From: Neodontobutis hainanensis
Taxonomy: Eukaryota > Chordata > Actinopteri > Gobiiformes > Odontobutidae
DNA length: 64,000 nt
Direction of reading: 5' to 3'
NCBI GenBank assembly: GCA_024349245.1
Contig: JALDNG010000731.1
Span: 20,678-84,677, forward strand
Shown here: positions 22,917 to 35,110 of the stretch, piece by piece
How the letters are laid out: every line of letters begins with the position of its first letter
How positions within the stretch are numbered: position 1 is the stretch's first letter
Notes under the pieces: generated by a model
The model's database searches: none
Told to the model about the DNA's origin: nothing
What the model saw: the letters and a program-made list of their open reading frames with translations, nothing else
Translations under genes and position numbers: made by a program

Positions 22917-23870
22917 CTCTACAGTCTGTTCTAATGCCAGTTTACAGTCTGTACTACTGCTCTACTACAGTCTCGTCCACTGCACGTCTACAGTCTGTTT
23001 TACTGCACATCTACAGTCTGTTCTAATGTACATCTACTGTCTGTTCTAATGCAAGCCTACAGTCTGTACTACTGCTCATCTGCAGTCTGTTCTACTGCAC
23101 GTCTACAGTCTGTTCTAATGCACATCTACAGTCTGTTCTAATGTAAGTCTACAGTCTGTACTATTGCTCATCTACTGTCTGTTTACCTGCACCTCTACAG
23201 TCTGTTCTAATGCCAGTTTACAGTCTGTACTACTGCTCTACTACAGTCTCGCCCACTGCACGTCTACAGTCTGTTCTACTACACATCTACAGTCTCTACT
23301 ACTGCACTTCTAAAGTCTGTTCTAATGCACATCTACACTCTCTTCTAATGCTCGTCTACAGTCTGTACTACTGCATTTCTACAGTCTATTCTTCTGCACA
23401 TTGTCAGTCTGTTCTACTGGATGTTTACAGTCGGTTCTAATGCTCGTCTACAGTCAGTTTTACAGTCTGTTCTAATGCAAGTCTATAGTCTGTTTTACTA
23501 CTCATCTACGGTCTGTTCTTTTGCAGGTCTACAGTCTGTTCTAATAAACGTCTACAGTCTGTTCTACTGCACATCTACAGTCTGTTCTAATGCAAGTCTA
23601 CAGTCTGTATTACTGCTCATCTACAGTCTGTTCTAAAGCATGTCTAGAGTGTTTTCTAATACTCATATACAGTCTGTTCTAATGCATGTCTACAGTCTGT
23701 ACTACTGCATCTCTACAGTCTATTCTTCTGCACATTGTCAGTCTGTTCTACTGGACGTTTACAGTCTTTTCTAATTCTCATCTACAGTCTGTATTACTGC
23801 ACCTCTACAATCTGTTCTAAAGCATGTCTAGAATGTTTTTTAATACTCATATACAGTCTGTTCTAATGCT
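22917..23870 (+). repeat. 1.16-kb tandem higher-order unit, copy 2
   Basis: Repeats 21780 onwards at an offset of 1136 bp, rising to 1159 bp after one extra 23-bp monomer. The copies drift apart after about 23870. The same unit type is found again at about 62900-64000. Confidence 0.72.
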
Positions 23871-26800
23871 CGTCTACAGTCTGAACTACTGCAACTCTAC
23901 AGTCTGTTCTAAAGCATATCTACAGTGTTTTCTAATACTCATATACAGTCTGTTCTAATCCTCATCTACAGTCTGTACTACTGCACCTCTAGAGTCTATT
24001 CTTCTGCACATTCTCAGTCTGTTCTACAGGTTGTTTACTGTTTGTTCTAATGCTCGTCTACAGTCTGTTCCAAAACCAATTTAGAGTCTGTTCTACTTCT
24101 GCTCTGAAGTCTATTCAACTGCACATCTACAGTCTGTTCAACTGCACCTCTACAGTCTTTTCTATTATTAATAGATAATAATTGTCTAGAGTCTGTTATA
24201 CTGCACGTCTACAGTCTCTTTTAATAATTGTCAACTTTCTGTAATACTGCACCTCTACAGTCTCTTCTAATGCACATCTACAGTTTGTTCTAATGGTCGT
24301 CTAGAGTCTGTACTACTGGAACTCTACAGTCTGTTCTAAAACATGTCTACAGTCTTTTCTAATACTCATGTACAGTCTGTTCTAATGCTCGTGTAAAGTC
24401 TCAACAACTGCCCTCTATAGTCTATTCTTTTGCACATCTACAGTCTGTTCTAATGCACATTTACAATTTGTTCTAATGGAATTCTCCAGTCTGTACTACT
24501 GCTCGTCTACAGTCTGTACAACTGCACCTCTACTGCCTGTTCTAAAGCATGTCTAGAGTGTTTTCTACTACTCATATAGAGTCTGTTCTAATGCTCATCT
24601 ACAGTCTGAACTACTGCACCTCTACAGTCTGTTCTAAAGCTCATCTACAGTCTAAAGCCAATCTAGAGTCTGTACTACTGCTGCTCTAAAGTCTGTTCAA
24701 CTGCACGTCTACAGTCTGGTCTACTGCACATCTACAGTTTGTTTTAATGCTCGTCTACAGTCTGTACTACTGAGCCTCTACAGTCTCTTCTAAAGCATGT
24801 CTACAGTCTTTTCTAATAGTCATGTACAGTCTGTTCTAATCCTCGTGTAAAGTCTCAACTACTGCAACTCTTCAGTCTATTCTTCTGCACCTCGTCAGTC
24901 TGTTCTAATGCACATCTACAGTCTATTCTAATGGACATCTACTGTATGTTCTAATGAAAGTCTACAGTCTGTACAACTGCTCATCTACAGTCTGTTCTAC
25001 TGCACGTTTACAGTCTGTTCTAATACAAGTCTACAGTCTCTACTACTGCTCATTTACAGTCTGTTCTACTACACATCTACAGTCTCTACTACTGCACTTC
25101 TAAAGTCTGTTCTAATGCACATCTACACTCTCTTCTAATGCAAGTCTACAGTCTGTACTACTGCTCATCTACAGTCTGTTCTAATGCTTGTCCACAGTCT
25201 ATTCTTATGCAGGTCTTAAGTCTTTACTACTGCACATCTACAGTCTGTTCTAATGGACGCCTACATTCTGTTCTAATGCTCATCTACAGTCTGTTCTATT
25301 GTACGTCTACAGTCTTTTCTACTGCACATCAACAGTCTGTTCTAATGCTCACCTACAGTCTGTACAACTGCACCTTTACAGTCTGTTCTACTGCATGTCT
25401 ACAGTCTGATCTAATCCCATTTTACAGTCTGTACTATTCCTCTACTGCACTCTATTCTACTGCACGTCTACAGTCTTTTTACTGCACATCTACAATCTGT
25501 TCTAATTGTCAGTCTGTTCTACAATCTACAGTCTTTACTAATTCTGCACTGAAGTCTGTTCAACTGCACGCCTACAGTCTGTTCAACTGCACCTCTACAG
25601 TCCGTACTACTGCACTTCTACAGTCTGTTCTAATGCTCATCTACAGTCTGTATTACTGCACCTCTACAGTCTGTTATAAATGCATGTCTACAGTGTTTTC
25701 TAAAACTCATATACAGTCTGTTCATTTGCTCATCTACAGTCTGTACTACTGCAGCTCTAGAGTCTATTCTATTGCACATTGTCAGTTTGTTCTACGGACG
25801 TTTACAGTCATTTCTATTGCTCGTTTACAGTCTGTTCTAAGGTAATTCTAGAGTCTGTACTACTGCTGCTCTGATTTCTGTTCACCTGCACGTCTACAGT
25901 CTGTTTTACTGCAAATCTACAATCTGTTCTAATTGTCAGTCTGTTCTACTGGACGTTTACAGTCTGTTCTAAAGCTCATCTACAGTCTGTTCTAAAGCCA
26001 ATCTAGAGTCTGTACTACTGCTGCTCTGACATCTGTTCAAATGCACATCTATAGTCTGTTCAACTGCACGCCTACAGTCTGTTTTACTGCACATCTACAG
26101 TCTGTTCTAATGCACATCTACAGTCTTTTCTAATGCAAGTCTACAGTCTGTACTACTGCTCATCTACAGTCTGTTCTATTGCACGTCTACAGTCTGTTCT
26201 GATAAACGACTACAGTCTGTTCTACTACACATCTACAGTCTGTACAACTGCACCTCTGTCTGTGGCCTCTGACTCCTGTGGTCTCTTTGTCTCCTCTGCC
26301 TCCTCTAGTCACTCGTTGGCCTCTGCCTCCTCTGGACTCTCTGCCTCCTCTGGTCTCTCTGTGGCCTCTGCCTCCTCTGGTCTCTCTGCCTCCGCTGCTC
26401 TAACTGCCTCTTCTGGTCTCTCTGTCGCCGCTGCCTCCTCTGGTCTCTCTGTGGCATTTGCCTTTTCTGGTCTCTCTGCCTCCTCTGCCTCCTCTGGTCT
26501 CTCTGTGTCCTCTGCCTCCTCTGGTCTTTTTGTGGCCTCTGCCTCCTCTGGTCTCTCTTTGGCCTCTACCTCCTCTAGCCTCTCTGTGGCCTCTGCCTAC
26601 TCTGGACTCTCTATTCCTCTATCTCCTCTGGTCTGTCTGTGGCCTCTGTCTCCTTTGGTCTCTCTGCCTCCTCTGCATCCTCTCGTCTCTCTGCCTCCTC
26701 TGGGCTCTCTGTCTTTCTGCCTCCTCTGAACTCTCGGTGGCCTCTTCCCCTCTGGTCTAACTGTGGCCTCTTCCTCTTCTGCTCTCTCTATCTCCTATGC

Positions 26801-29800
26801 CTCCTCTCGTCTCTCTGTGGCCTCTGCCTCCTCTGGTCTCTCTGTGGCCTCTGCCTTCTCTTGACTCTCTGCCTCCTCTGACCCCTCTAGTCTCTCTGCC
26901 TCCACTGCTCTCTTTTTTGCCTCTGCCTCCTCTAGTCACTCTGTGGCCTCTGCTTCCTCTGGACTCTCTGCCTCATCTGGTCTCTTTGTGGCCTCTGCCT
27001 CCTCTGGTCTCTCTGCCTCCGCTGCTCTAACTGCCTCCTCTGGTCTCTCTGTGGCCTCTGCCTCCTCTGGTCTTTCTATGGCATCTGCCTCCTCTGGTCT
27101 CTCTGTGGCCTATACCTCCTCTGGCCTCTCTGTGGCCTCTGCCTCCTCTGGACTCTCTGCCTCCTCTGGTCTTTTGTGGCCTCTGCCTCCTCTGGTCTTT
27201 CTGCCTCCTCTGCTCCCTCTGCTCTCTGCCTCCACTGGTCTCTCAATTGCCTCTGCCTCCTCTGGTCACTCTGTGGCCTCTGCCTCCTCTGGTCTCTTTG
27301 TCTCCTCTGCCTCCTCTAGTCACTCTGTGGCCTCTTCCTCCTCTGGTCTCTCTGTCTCCTCTGCCTCCTCTCCTCTAACTGCCTCGTCTGGTCTCTCTGC
27401 CTCCTCTGCTTCCTTTCGTCTCTCTCTGGCCTCTGCCTACTCTGCTCTCTGTCTCCCCTGCCTCCACCGGTCTCTCTGCCTTCTCTGCCTCCTCTACTCT
27501 CTACCTCCACTGGTCTCTCTGTGGCCTCTGCCTCCTGTGGTGTCTCTGTGGCCTCTGCCTTCTCTGGTCTCTCTGTGGCCACTGCCTCCTCTGGTCTCTC
27601 TGTGGCATCTGCCTTTTCTGGTCTCTCTGCCTCTTCTGGTCTCTCTGTGACCTCTGCCTCTTCTGGTCTCTCTGTGGCCTCTGCCTCCTCTGGACTCTCT
27701 GTCTTCTCTGGTCTTTCTGTGGCCTCTGCCTCCTCTAGTCTCTCTGCCTCCGCTGCTTCCTCTCCTCTCTGTCTCCTCTGCCTCCTCTAGTCTCTCTGCC
27801 TCCCCTGCTTCCTCTCATCTCTCTGTCTCCTCTGCCTCCTCTAGTCTCTCTGCCTCCTCTGCCTCCTCTGGTCTCTCTGTGGCCTCTGCCTCCTCTGGTC
27901 TTTTGTCTCCTCTGCCTCCTCTAGTCACTGTGTGGCCTCTGCCTCCTCTGGTCTCTCTGCTTTCTCTGCCTCCTCTGCTTTAACTTCCTCCTCTGGTCTC
28001 TCTGTCTCTCTGCATCATCTGGTCTCTCTGTGGCCTCTGCCTCCTCTGGTCTCTCTGCCTCCTTTGCCTCCACTGGTCTCTCTATTCTCTGCCTCCTATG
28101 GTCTCTCTGTGGCCTCTGCCTTCTCTGCTCTCTCTGGCCGCTGCCTCCACTGGTCTCTCTGTGGCATCTGCCTTTTCTGGTCTTTCTGCCTCCTCTGCCT
28201 CCTCTGGTCTCTCTGTGACCTCTGCCTCTTCTAGTCTTTCTGTGGCCTCTGCCTCCTCTAGACTCTCTGCCTCCCCTGCTTCCTCTCGCCTCTCTGTCTC
28301 GTCTGCCTCCTCTGGTCTCTCTGCCTCCTCTGCCTCCTCTGGTCTCTCTGTGGCCTCTGCCTCCTCTGGTCTCTCTGTGGCCTCTGTCTTCTCTTGTCTC
28401 TCTGCCTCCTCTGCCCCCTCTGGTCTCTCTTTTCTACTGGTCTCTCTATTGCCTGTGCCTCCTCTGGTCTCTCTGTTGCCTCTGCCTCCTCTGGTCTCTC
28501 TGCCTCCTCTGCTTCCTCTCGTCTCTATGTGACCTCTGCCTCCCTTGCTCTCTCTGTCTCCCCTGCCTCCACTGGTCTCTCTGCCTTCTCTGCCTCCTCT
28601 GATCTCTCTACCCCACTGGTCTCTCTGTGACCTCTGCAATCCTCTGGTCTCTCTGTGGCCGATGCCTCCTCTGGATTCTCTGTGGCCTCTGCCTCCTCTG
28701 GTCTCTCTGTCTCCTATGCCTCCACTGGTCTCTCAGTGGCCTTTGACTCCACTAGTCTCTCTGTGGCCTCTGCCTCCTCTGCTATCTCTCTGGCCTCTAC
28801 CTCCACTAGTCTCTCTGACTTATCTGTCTCCTCTAGTCTCTTTGTCGCCTTTTCCTCCTCTGGTCTCTCTGTGGCCTCTGCCTCCTCTGGTCTCTCTGCC
28901 TCCACTGGTCTCTTTATTACCTCTGCCTCCTCTGGTCTCTTTGTCTCCTCTGCCTCCTCTAGTCACTCTGTGGCTTCTGCCTCCTCTGGTCTCTTTGTGT
29001 CCTCTGCCTTCTCTGGTCTCTCTGCCTCCTCTGGTCACTCTGCCGCTGGCTCCTCTGGTCTCTCTGTGGCATCTGCCTTTTCTGGTCTCTCTGCCACCTA
29101 TGCGTCCTCTAATCTCTCTGCCTCCTTTGGTCTCTCTGTCTTTCTTCCTCCTCTGAACTCTCGGTGGCCTCTGCCTCCTCTGGCCTCTCTGCCCGTTGCC
29201 TCCTCTGGTCTCTCTGTCTCCTCTGCCTCTACTGGTCTCTCTGCCTTCTCTGCCTCCTCTGCTCTCTCTACCTCCACTGGTCTCTCTGTGACCTCTGCAT
29301 TCCTCTGGTCTCTCTTTGACCTATGTCTCTTTGGATTCTCTGTGGCCTCTGCCTCCTCTGCTCTCTCTTTCTCCTCTGCCTCCTCTCATCTCTCTGTGGC
29401 CTCTACCTCTTCTGGTCTCTCTGTGGCCTCGGTCTCCTCTGCCTCTCTGCCTCCTCTGCATCCTCTCGTCTCTGCCTCCTCTTGCCTCTCTGTCTTTCTG
29501 CCTCCTCTGAACTCTCGGTGGCCTCTGAACTCTCGGTGGCCTCTGCCTCTGCCTCTCACTGTGGGCTCTGCCTCCTCGTCTCTCTGCCTCCTCTGCCTCC
29601 TCTGGTCTCTCTGTGGCCTCTGCCTCCTCTGGTCTCTCTGTGGCCGCTGCCTTGTCTTGTCTGTCTGCCTCCTATGCCCCTCTGGTCTCTCTGCCTCCAC
29701 TGGCCTCTCTATTGCCTCTGCTTCCGCTCGTCCCTCTGTGGCCTCTGCCTCCTCTGGTCTCTCTGTCTCCTCTGCCTCCTCTGAACTCTCTGTGGCCTCT

Positions 29801-29964
29801 GCCTCCTCTGGCCTCTCTATGGCCTCTGCCTCCTCTGGTCTCTCTGTGGCCGCTGCCTTGTCTGTCTTCCTCCTATGCCTCCTCTGGTCTCTCTGCCTCC
29901 ACTGGTCTCTCTATTGCCTCTGCTTCCTTTGGTCTCTCTGTGGCCTCTGCCTCCTCTGGTCTCT

Positions 29965-32900
29965 CTGCCTTTTCTGCTTCCTCTCGCCTCTCTGTGGCCT
30001 CAGCCTCCTCTGGTCTCTCTGTGGCCTCTGCCTTCTCTGGTCTCTCTCTGGCCGCTGCCTACTCTGGTCTCTCTGAGGCATCTGCCTTTTCTGGTCTCTC
30101 TGCCTCTTCTGCCTCTCCTGGTCTCTCTGTGGCCTCTGTCTCCTCTAGACTCTCCTTGCCTCCCTGGTCTTTCTGTGGCCTCTGCCTCCTCTGGTCTCTC
30201 TGCCTCCTCTGCTTCCTCTTGTCTCTCTGTGGCCTCTGCCTCCTCTGGTCTCTCTGTCTCCTCTGCCTCCTCTAGTCACTCTGTGGCCTCTGCCTCCTCT
30301 GGTCTCTCTGCCTCCTCTGCCTCCTTTGCTCTAACTGCCTCCTCTGGTCTCTCTGTCTCTCTGCCTCTTCTGGTCTCTTTGTGTCCTCTGCCTTCTCTGG
30401 TCTCTCTGCCTCCTCTGGTCTCTCTGCTGCCGCTGGCTCCTCTGGTCTCTCCGTGCCATCTGCCTTTTCTGGTCTCTCTGCCTCCTATGCGTTCTCTAAT
30501 CACTCTGCCTCCTTTGGTCTCTCTGTATTTCTTCCTTCTCTGAACTCTCGGTGGCCTCTGCCTCCTGTGGCCTCTCTGCCCCGCTGCCTCCTCTGGTCTC
30601 TCTGTCTCCTCTGCCTCCACTGGTCTCTCTGCCGTCTCTGCCTCCTCTGCTTTCTCTACCTCCACTGGTCTCTCTGTGACGTCTGCAATCCTCTCATCTC
30701 TCTGTGGCCTCTGCCTCTTCTGGTCTCTCTGTGGCCTCTGCATCCTCTCGTCTCTCTGACTCCTCTTGCCTCTCTGTCTTTTTGCCTCCTCTGAACTCTC
30801 GGTGGCCTCTGCCCCCTCTGGTCTCACTGTGGGCTCTGCCTCCTCTGGTCTCTCTGTGGCCTCTGCCTCCTCTGGTCTCTCTGTGGCCTCTGCCTCCTCT
30901 GGTCTCTCTGTGGCCGCTGCATTCTCTTGTCTGTCTGCCTCCTATGCCCCCTCTGGTCTCTCTGTCTCCACTGGTCTCTCTCTTGCCTCTGTTTCCGCTC
31001 GTCTCTCTGTGGCCTCTGCCTCCTCTGGTCTCTCTGTCTCCTCTGCCTCCTCTGAACTCTCTGTGGCCTCTGCCTCCTCTGAACTCTCTGTGGCCTCTGC
31101 CTCCTCTGGTCTCTTTGTGGCCTCTGCCTCCTCTGGCCTCTCTATGGCCTCTGCATCCTCTGGACTATCTGCCTCCTCTAGTCACTCTGTGGTCTCTGCC
31201 TCATCTGGTCTCTCTGCCTCCTCTGCCTCCTCTGCTCTAACTGCCTCCTCTGGTCTCTCTTTCTCTGCCTACTCTGGTCTCTCTATGGCCTCGGCCTCAT
31301 CTGGGTTCTCTATGGGCTCTGCCTCCTCTGGTCTCTCTGTCTCCTCTGGCTCCACTGGTCTCTCTGCCTTCTCTGCCTCCTCTGCTCTTTTTGCCTCCTC
31401 TGGTCTGTCTGTGTCCTCTGCCTCCTCTGGTCTCTCTGTGGCCTCTGCCTCCTGTGGCCTCTCTGCCCCGTTGCCTCCTCTGGTCACTCTGTCTCCTCTG
31501 CCTCCACTGGTCTCTCTGCCTTCTCTGCCTCCTCTGCTCTCTCTACCTCCACTGGTCTCTCTGTGACCTCTGCAATCCTCTGGTCTCTCTGTAGCCTATG
31601 CCTACCCTAGATTCTCTGTGGCCTCTGCCTCCTCTAGTCTCTCTGTGTCTTCTGCCTCCTCGGTCTCTTTGTCCACTCTGCCTCCTCTAGTCAGTCTGTG
31701 GCCTCTGCCTCCTCTGGTCTCTCTCCTCCTCTGCCTCCTCTGCTCTAACTGCCTCCTCTTGTCTCTCTGTCTCTCTGCCTCCTCTGGTCTCTCTGTGGCC
31801 TCAGCCTCCTCTGGTCTCTCTGTGACCTCTGCCTTCTCTCGTCTCTCTCTGGCCGCTGCCTGCTCTCTGGTCTCTCTGAGGCATCTGCCTTTCTGGTCTT
31901 TCTGCCTCCTCTGCCTCCCCTGGTCTCTCTGTGGCCTCTGCCTTCTCAAGACTCTCCTTGCCTCCCCTGGTCTTTCTGTGGCCTCTGCCTCCTCTGGTCT
32001 CTCTGCCTCCTCTGCTTCCTCTCGTCTCTGTGGCCTCTGCCTCCTCTGGTCTCTCTGTCTCCTCTGCCTCCTCTAGTCTCTCTGTCGCCTCTGCCTCCTC
32101 TGGTCTGTCTGTGTCCTCTGCCTCCTCTGGTCTCTCTGTGGCCGCTACCTCCTCTGGTCTCTCTGTGACCTCTGCAATCCTGTAGTCTCTCTGTCTCCTC
32201 TGCCTCCTCTAGTCTCTCTGTGGCCTCTGCCTCCTCTGGTCTGTCTGTGTCCTCTGCCTCCTCTCGTCTCTCTGTGGCCTCTGCCTCCTTTGGTCTCTCT
32301 GTCTCCTCTGTCTCCTCTGGTCTCTCTGCCTCCTCTGGTCTCTCTGTGGCCTCTGCCTCCTCTGGACTGTCTGTGTCCTCTGCCTCCTCTGCCTCCTCTG
32401 GTCTCTCTGTGGCTTCTGCCTCCTCTGGTCTCTCTGTGGCCTCTGCCTTCTCTGGTCTCTCTTTGGCCGCTGCCACCTCTGGTCTGTCTGTGTCCTCTGC
32501 CTCTTTCGTCTCTCTGTAGCCTCTGCCTCCTCTGGTCTCTCTGTCTCCTTTGCCTCCTCTGGTCTCTCTGCCTCCTCTGGTCTCTCTGTGGTCTCTGCCT
32601 CCTCTGGACTGTCTGTGTCCTCTGCCTCCTCTGCCTCCTCTGGTCTCTCTGTGGCCTCTGCCTTCTCTGGTCTCTCTGTGGCCTGTGCCTTCTCTAGTCT
32701 CTCTTTGGCCGCTGCTTCCTCTGGTCTCTCTGAGGCATCTGCCTCCTCTGGTCTCTCTGAGGCATCTACCTTTCTGGTCTCTCTGTCTCCTTTGCCTCCT
32801 CTGGTCTCTCTTCCTCCTCTAACTGCTCTGGTCTCTCTGTGGCCTCTGCCTTCTCTTGTCTCTCTGCCTCCACTGTCCCCTCTGGTCTCTCTGCCTCCAC

Positions 32901-34780
32901 TGGTCTCTCTATTGCCTCTGCCTCCTCTGGTCTCTTTGTCTCCTCTGCCTCCTCTAGTCACTCTGTGGCCTCTGCCTCCTCTGGTCTCTCTGCCTCCTCT
33001 GCCTCCTCTGCTCTAACTGCCTCCTCTGGTCTCTCTCTTCTGCCTGCTATGGTCTCTCTGTGGCCTCTGCCTCCTCTAGACTCTCCTTGCCTCCCCTGGT
33101 CTTTCTGTGGCCTTTGCCTCCTTTGGTCTCTCTGCCTCCTCTGCTTCCTCTCGTCTCTCTGTGGCCTCTGCCTCCTCTGGTCTCTCTGTCTCCTCTGCCT
33201 CCTCTAGTCTCTCTGTGGCCTCTGCCTCCTCTGGTCTGTCTGTGTCCTCTGCCTCCTCTCGTCTCTCTGTGGCCTCTGCCTCCTCTGGTCTCTCTGTGAC
33301 CTCTGCAATCCTCTAGTCTCTCTGTCTCCTATGCCTCCTCTAGTCTCTCTTTGGCCTCTGCCTCCTCTGGTCTGTCTGTGTCCTCTGCCTCCTCTCGTCT
33401 CTCTGTGGCCTCTGCCTCCTCTGGTCTCTCTACCTCCTCTGGTCTCTCTGTGGCCTCTGCCTCCTCTGGACTTTCTGTGTCCTCTGCCTCTTCTGCCTCC
33501 TCTGGTCTCTCTGTGGCCTCTGCCTCCTCTGGTCTCTCTGTGGCCTCTGCCTTCTCTGGTCTCTCTTTGGCCGCTGCCTCCTCTGGTCTGTCTGTGTCCT
33601 CTGCCTCCTCTCATCTCTCTGTGGCCTCTGCCTCCTCTGGTCTCTCTGTCTCCTCTGCCTCCTCTGGTCTCTCTGCCTCCTCTGGTCTCTCTGTGGCCTC
33701 TGCCTCCTCTGGTCTCTAATGTGGCTTCTGCCTTTTCTGGTTTCTCTCTGGCCGCTGCCTACTCTGGTCTCTCTGAGGTATCTGTCTTTTTTGGTCTCTC
33801 TGCCCCCTCATCCTCCTCTGGTCTCTCTGTGGCCTCTGCCTCCTCAGGTCTGTCTGTGTCCTCTGCCTCCTCTGGTCTCTCTGTGGCCTCTGCCTCCTCT
33901 TGTCTCTTTGTCTCCTCTGCCTCCACTGGTCTCACTGTGGCCTCTGCCTCCACTCGTCTCTCTGTGGACTCTGCATCCTCTGGTCTTTCTGTGGCCTCTC
34001 CCTTCTTTGGTCTCTCTGCCTCCTCTGCTTCCTCTCGTCTCTCTGTGGCCTCTGCCTCCTCTAGTCTCTGTCTCCTTTGCCTCCTCTGGTCTCTCTGCTT
34101 CATCCACCTCCTCTGGTCTCTCGGTGGCCTCTGCCTCCTCTGGTCTCTCTGTGGCCTCTGCCTTCTCTTGTCTCTCTGCCTCCTCTGTCCATTCTGGTCT
34201 CTCTGCCTCCACTGGTCTCTCTGCCTCTGCCTCCTATGGTCTCGCTGTGGCCTCTGCCTCCTCTCTTTGTCTCCTTTGCCTCCTCTATTCACTCTGTGGC
34301 CTCTTCCTCCTCTGGTCTCTCTGCCTCCTCTGCCTCCTCTGCTCTAACTGCCTCCTTTGGTCTCTCTGTCTCCTCTGCCTCCTCTAGTCTCTCTGTCGCC
34401 TCTGCCTCCTCTGGTCTGTCTGTGTCCTCTGCCTCCTCTCGTCTCTCTGTGGCCGCTACCTCCTCTGGTCTCTCTGTGACCTCTGCAATCCTCTAGTCTC
34501 TCTGTCTCCTCTGCCTCCTCTAGTCTCTCTGGGGCCTCTGCCTCCTCTGGTCTGTCTGTGTCCTCTGCCTCCTCTGGTCTCTCTGTGGCCTCTGCCTCCT
34601 CTGGACTGTCTGTGTCCTCTGCCTCCTCTGCCTCCTCTGGTCTCTCTGTGGCTTCTGCCTCCTCTGGTCTCTCTGTGGCCTCTGCCTTCTCTGGTCTTTC
34701 TTTGGCCGCTGCCACCTCTGGTCTGTCTGTGTCCTCTGCCTCTTCTCGTCTCTCTGTGGCCTCTGCCTCCTCTGGTCTCT
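29965..34780. repeat. Higher-order block within the 27-bp array, copy 1
   Basis: A 4.8-kb block whose succession of variant units recurs about 8.59-8.60 kb downstream. Landmarks: 30381 matches 38971, 32220 matches 40809, 33107 matches 41708, and 34344 matches 42947. The small growth in offset reflects unit-sized indels. Confidence 0.75.
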
Positions 34781-34794
34781 CTGTCTCCTCTGCA

Positions 34795-35110
34795 TTCTCT
34801 TGTCTGTCTGCCTCCTATGCCCCCTCTGGTCTCTCTGTCTCCACTGGTCTCTCTCTTGCCTCTGCTTCCGCTCGTCTCTCTGTGGCCTCTGCCTCCTCTG
34901 GTCTCTATATGGCCTCTGCATCCTCTGGACTATCTGCCTCTTCTGGTGTTTCTGTGGCCTCTGCCTCCTCTGGTCTCTCTGCCTTTTCTGCTTCCTCTCG
35001 CCTCTCTGTGGCCTCAGCCTCCTCTGGTCTCTCTGTGGCCTCGGCCTTCTCTGGTCTCTCTCTGGCCGCTGCCTACTCTGGTCTCTCTGAGGCATCTGCC
35101 TTTTCTGGTC
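34795..35110. repeat. Block shared with the right edge of the 27-bp array
   Basis: This stretch recurs almost base for base at 50243-50556 (offset about 15.45 kb), just before the array stops and satellite resumes. It shows what the array looked like beyond the present right edge: the 34795 copy continues with further 27-bp units. Confidence 0.72.

Larger units (their letters stand above)
16525..26256 (+). repeat. 23-bp satellite array, long uninterrupted block
   Basis: Nearly 10 kb of forward satellite without an inserted element. An AT-rich variant with TTAATAGATAATAATTG occurs at about 20695 and 24168 (and again at 61770), marking a unit of roughly 3.5 kb. Exact TGTACAGTCTGTTCT sites lie at 16824, 20889, 24369 and 24823. 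The block ends abruptly at the CT-rich array near 26257. No gene is seen. Confidence 0.95.

Noticed and set aside
1..26256. CRISPR-like array of 23-bp repeats
   Set aside because: Repeats are directly head to tail with no unique spacers of constant length, no leader and no cas genes, and the context is eukaryotic (LINE, SINE).
28082..28639. Minus-strand Glu/Arg-rich frames as a coiled-coil or nucleolar-type protein
   Set aside because: They are an exact antisense by-product of the 27-bp repeat. All frames on both strands are similarly open and no unique flanking coding sequence exists.
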